64,000 nt of DNA from Paramylibacter ulvae (GTDB lineage Bacteria > Pseudomonadota > Alphaproteobacteria > Rhodobacterales > Rhodobacteraceae), in contig NZ_BMZF01000002.1 of the NCBI RefSeq assembly GCF_014652655.1, positions 248,001 to 312,000 of the forward strand. The letters run 5' to 3'. Of the stretch, positions 62,826 to 64,000 are shown one piece after another. The notes under the pieces are model-generated. The model was not told the DNA's origin, ran no database searches, and saw only the letters and a program-made list of their open reading frames with translations. The translations under genes and the position numbers were made by a program. Position 1 is the stretch's first letter. Every line of letters begins with the position of its first letter.

Positions 62826-63799
62826 TGCGCAAAATTTTATCGATACTCCTTGTTGTGGCATCCCCTGTTTTTGCGGGCGTTGACAAAGGTCTTGATGTCA
62901 CACTGGAACTATATCAACGTTTCGATGATACCGCCAAAAGTCTGGCGCAATCGGAATGTCGTGGCGATGAGATTATCGAAAATTACCATCGGGCGTATGA
63001 TGCGTGGAATGGTGCTAGCATTGTGTCCTTTGGTCCACTGGAACAACAAGGTGGCGCATTAGTTTTGTCGTTCTGGCCAGACAAAAAGGGTTTCACCGCA
63101 AAGGCATTATCGCAGTTAATTGCAGATCAAGATGAAGCAATTTATGCGCCTGATGAATTTGCATCCGTTTCAATCGCTGCGCATGGGTTTTTGGCGCTCG
63201 ATATGATGCTGTTTGATCAACGGTTCAATCAATTTGAACAGGATTCATATTCTTGCCAATTGGTGCGCCGCATTACCCAAGATATTGCGGATAAGGCGAT
63301 GAAAATGAATGTTGCGTGGATAAATGATTTTGCACAAACCGTGCGGGGCGCGGGCGAACCAAACAACACCACTTATTTTACCAAGGAAGAGGCGGCGCAG
63401 GCATATTTAACTTCGCTTTCTGGTGCGTTTGAATTTATCGAAACATCCCGTCTGGCGCGCCCACTTGGAACATTGGAACGCCCCCGACCCAAACGTGCAG
63501 AGGCATGGCGTTCGGCGCGCGCATTGCCCAACATCAACGCGACAATCACAGCGTTGGATCACATGATCCGTGCGTTGGGTGATGATGCTACACCAGAAAC
63601 AAATGAAACCATGGGCGCGTTGTTGCGCTTTATTCCGACCATTGACGATCCCGCATTCGCAAATATCACCGATATGGGAACACGGTTCCAAGTCGAAAGC
63701 CTACAAACAATGGTGCACAGTGCGAACGAAGCGATGAGCGTTGAGCTGGGCACACACCTGGGTGTTAACATGGGATTCAATGCATTGGATGGTGATTGA
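62825..63799 (+). CDS. Second imelysin family protein
   Basis: A 324-residue secreted protein: signal MRKILSILLVVASPVFA, then the mature protein. SIVSFGPLEQQGGALVLSFWPDKKG replaces the RFG...WPL region of the first imelysin, and AAHGFLALDMMLFD gives the GxHxxx-like position with E replaced by D, so the metal site differs. ALPNINATITALDHMIRALG is a typical helix. The start is the ATG at 62825, overlapping the DUF1111 stop. It is coupled to DUF1513 by an adjacent stop/start. Confidence 0.87.
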   Translation: MRKILSILLVVASPVFAGVDKGLDVTLELYQRFDDTAKSLAQSECRGDEIIENYHRAYDAWNGASIVSFGPLEQQGGALVLSFWPDKKGFTAKALSQLIADQDEAIYAPDEFASVSIAAHGFLALDMMLFDQRFNQFEQDSYSCQLVRRITQDIADKAMKMNVAWINDFAQTVRGAGEPNNTTYFTKEEAAQAYLTSLSGAFEFIETSRLARPLGTLERPRPKRAEAWRSARALPNINATITALDHMIRALGDDATPETNETMGALLRFIPTIDDPAFANITDMGTRFQVESLQTMVHSANEAMSVELGTHLGVNMGFNALDGD

Positions 63800-64000
63800 A
63801 TGACAACGCGACGAGTATTTTTGGCGGGATTATTGAGCGCAAGCGCGACACCGCGGTTGACGTGGGCCGATGCAGGTAGTCCGTCATTATTGGCGGCCGC
63901 CAAAGAGCCAAGCGGTACATTTGCGCTATTTGGTTTGGCCGATGATGGCAGCGAGGTTTTTCGAATTCCATTGCCAGATCGCGGTCACGCAGCCTGTGCG
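63800..64000 (+). CDS. DUF1513 protein, 5' part
   Basis: The first 67 codons of a gene cut by the window end, beginning directly after the TGA of the imelysin gene. MTTRRVFLAGLLSASATPRLTWA is a twin-arginine-like signal (RRVFL), and GTFALFGLADDGSEVFRIPLPDRGHAA follows, like the propeller start of DUF1513 proteins. In many proteobacteria imelysin, DUF1111 and DUF1513 genes form one operon, as here. The role in iron handling is presumed, not shown. Confidence 0.8.
   Translation, partial: MTTRRVFLAGLLSASATPRLTWADAGSPSLLAAAKEPSGTFALFGLADDGSEVFRIPLPDRGHAACA

Noticed and set aside
1-64000. Mobile elements, prophage, CRISPR or tRNA genes
   Set aside because: I found no transposase, integrase, direct-repeat array or cloverleaf that I could support on either strand.

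Overview
The window looks like the chromosome of a moderately AT-rich marine alphaproteobacterium of the Rhodobacterales/roseobacter type. The reasons are the gene content (malic enzyme fused to a phosphotransacetylase-like domain, short RNase D, lptCAB-hpf-ptsN order without rpoN, a solo LuxR, an imelysin/DUF1111/DUF1513 operon), an alphaproteobacterial sigma-32 promoter before dnaK, and a TGA-N9-TCA iron box before the imelysin operon. I cannot name the genus. No rRNA, tRNA, CRISPR array, transposase or phage gene was seen.

Layout. 1-12.6 kb: cell-surface polysaccharide genes: the end of a GSCFA protein, a tandem pair of GNSH-motif proteins (the second broken by an in-frame stop), sulfotransferases, a GT2_4/GT8 fusion, a GT4/GT2/coiled-coil fusion, and a nucleotide-sugar epimerase. 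12.6-13.8 kb: an SqdB-like UDP-sulfoquinovose synthase. 14-20.3 kb: housekeeping genes (maeB, dnaJ, dnaK, alkB). 20.3-30.5 kb: a second polysaccharide block with a KpsM-type permease facing an operon cysQ-kdsB-GT2-galU-GT4-GT-GT14-sulfotransferase. 30.5-34.3 kb: rnd-lptC-lptA-lptB-hpf-ptsN on the minus strand. 34.5-42.2 kb: a GDP-deoxysugar operon (divergent sulfotransferase-like gene, fcl/colC-like, colD-like, manC, gmd) facing a fucosyltransferase-like/TPR protein. 42.3-59.9 kb: metabolism and regulation (gcdH, GMC oxidoreductase, psuK-psuG, LuxR, kbl-tdh with an XRE-cupin regulator nearby, msrB-msrA-selO, a binding protein with a hybrid kinase, MarR, a lone receiver). 59.9-64 kb: an imelysin-DUF1111-imelysin-DUF1513 operon that runs off the end.

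How the parts fit. Six sulfotransferase-like genes, a PAP phosphatase (CysQ, which removes the by-product of PAPS-dependent sulfation), KdsB, GalU, several glycosyltransferases and a KpsM permease together suggest that the cell builds and exports a sulfated, Kdo-linked surface polysaccharide. The GDP-sugar operon contains a PLP-fold enzyme in which histidine replaces the usual lysine. This points to GDP-colitose, a 3,6-dideoxy sugar, rather than only GDP-fucose, and a GDP-fucosyltransferase-like protein sits next to it. The most unusual items are this sulfated/colitose polysaccharide locus, the stop codon inside the second GNSH gene, a threonine dehydrogenase lacking all four structural-zinc cysteines, the perfect operator-like repeat before psuK, and the iron-box-controlled imelysin operon with an internal terminator.
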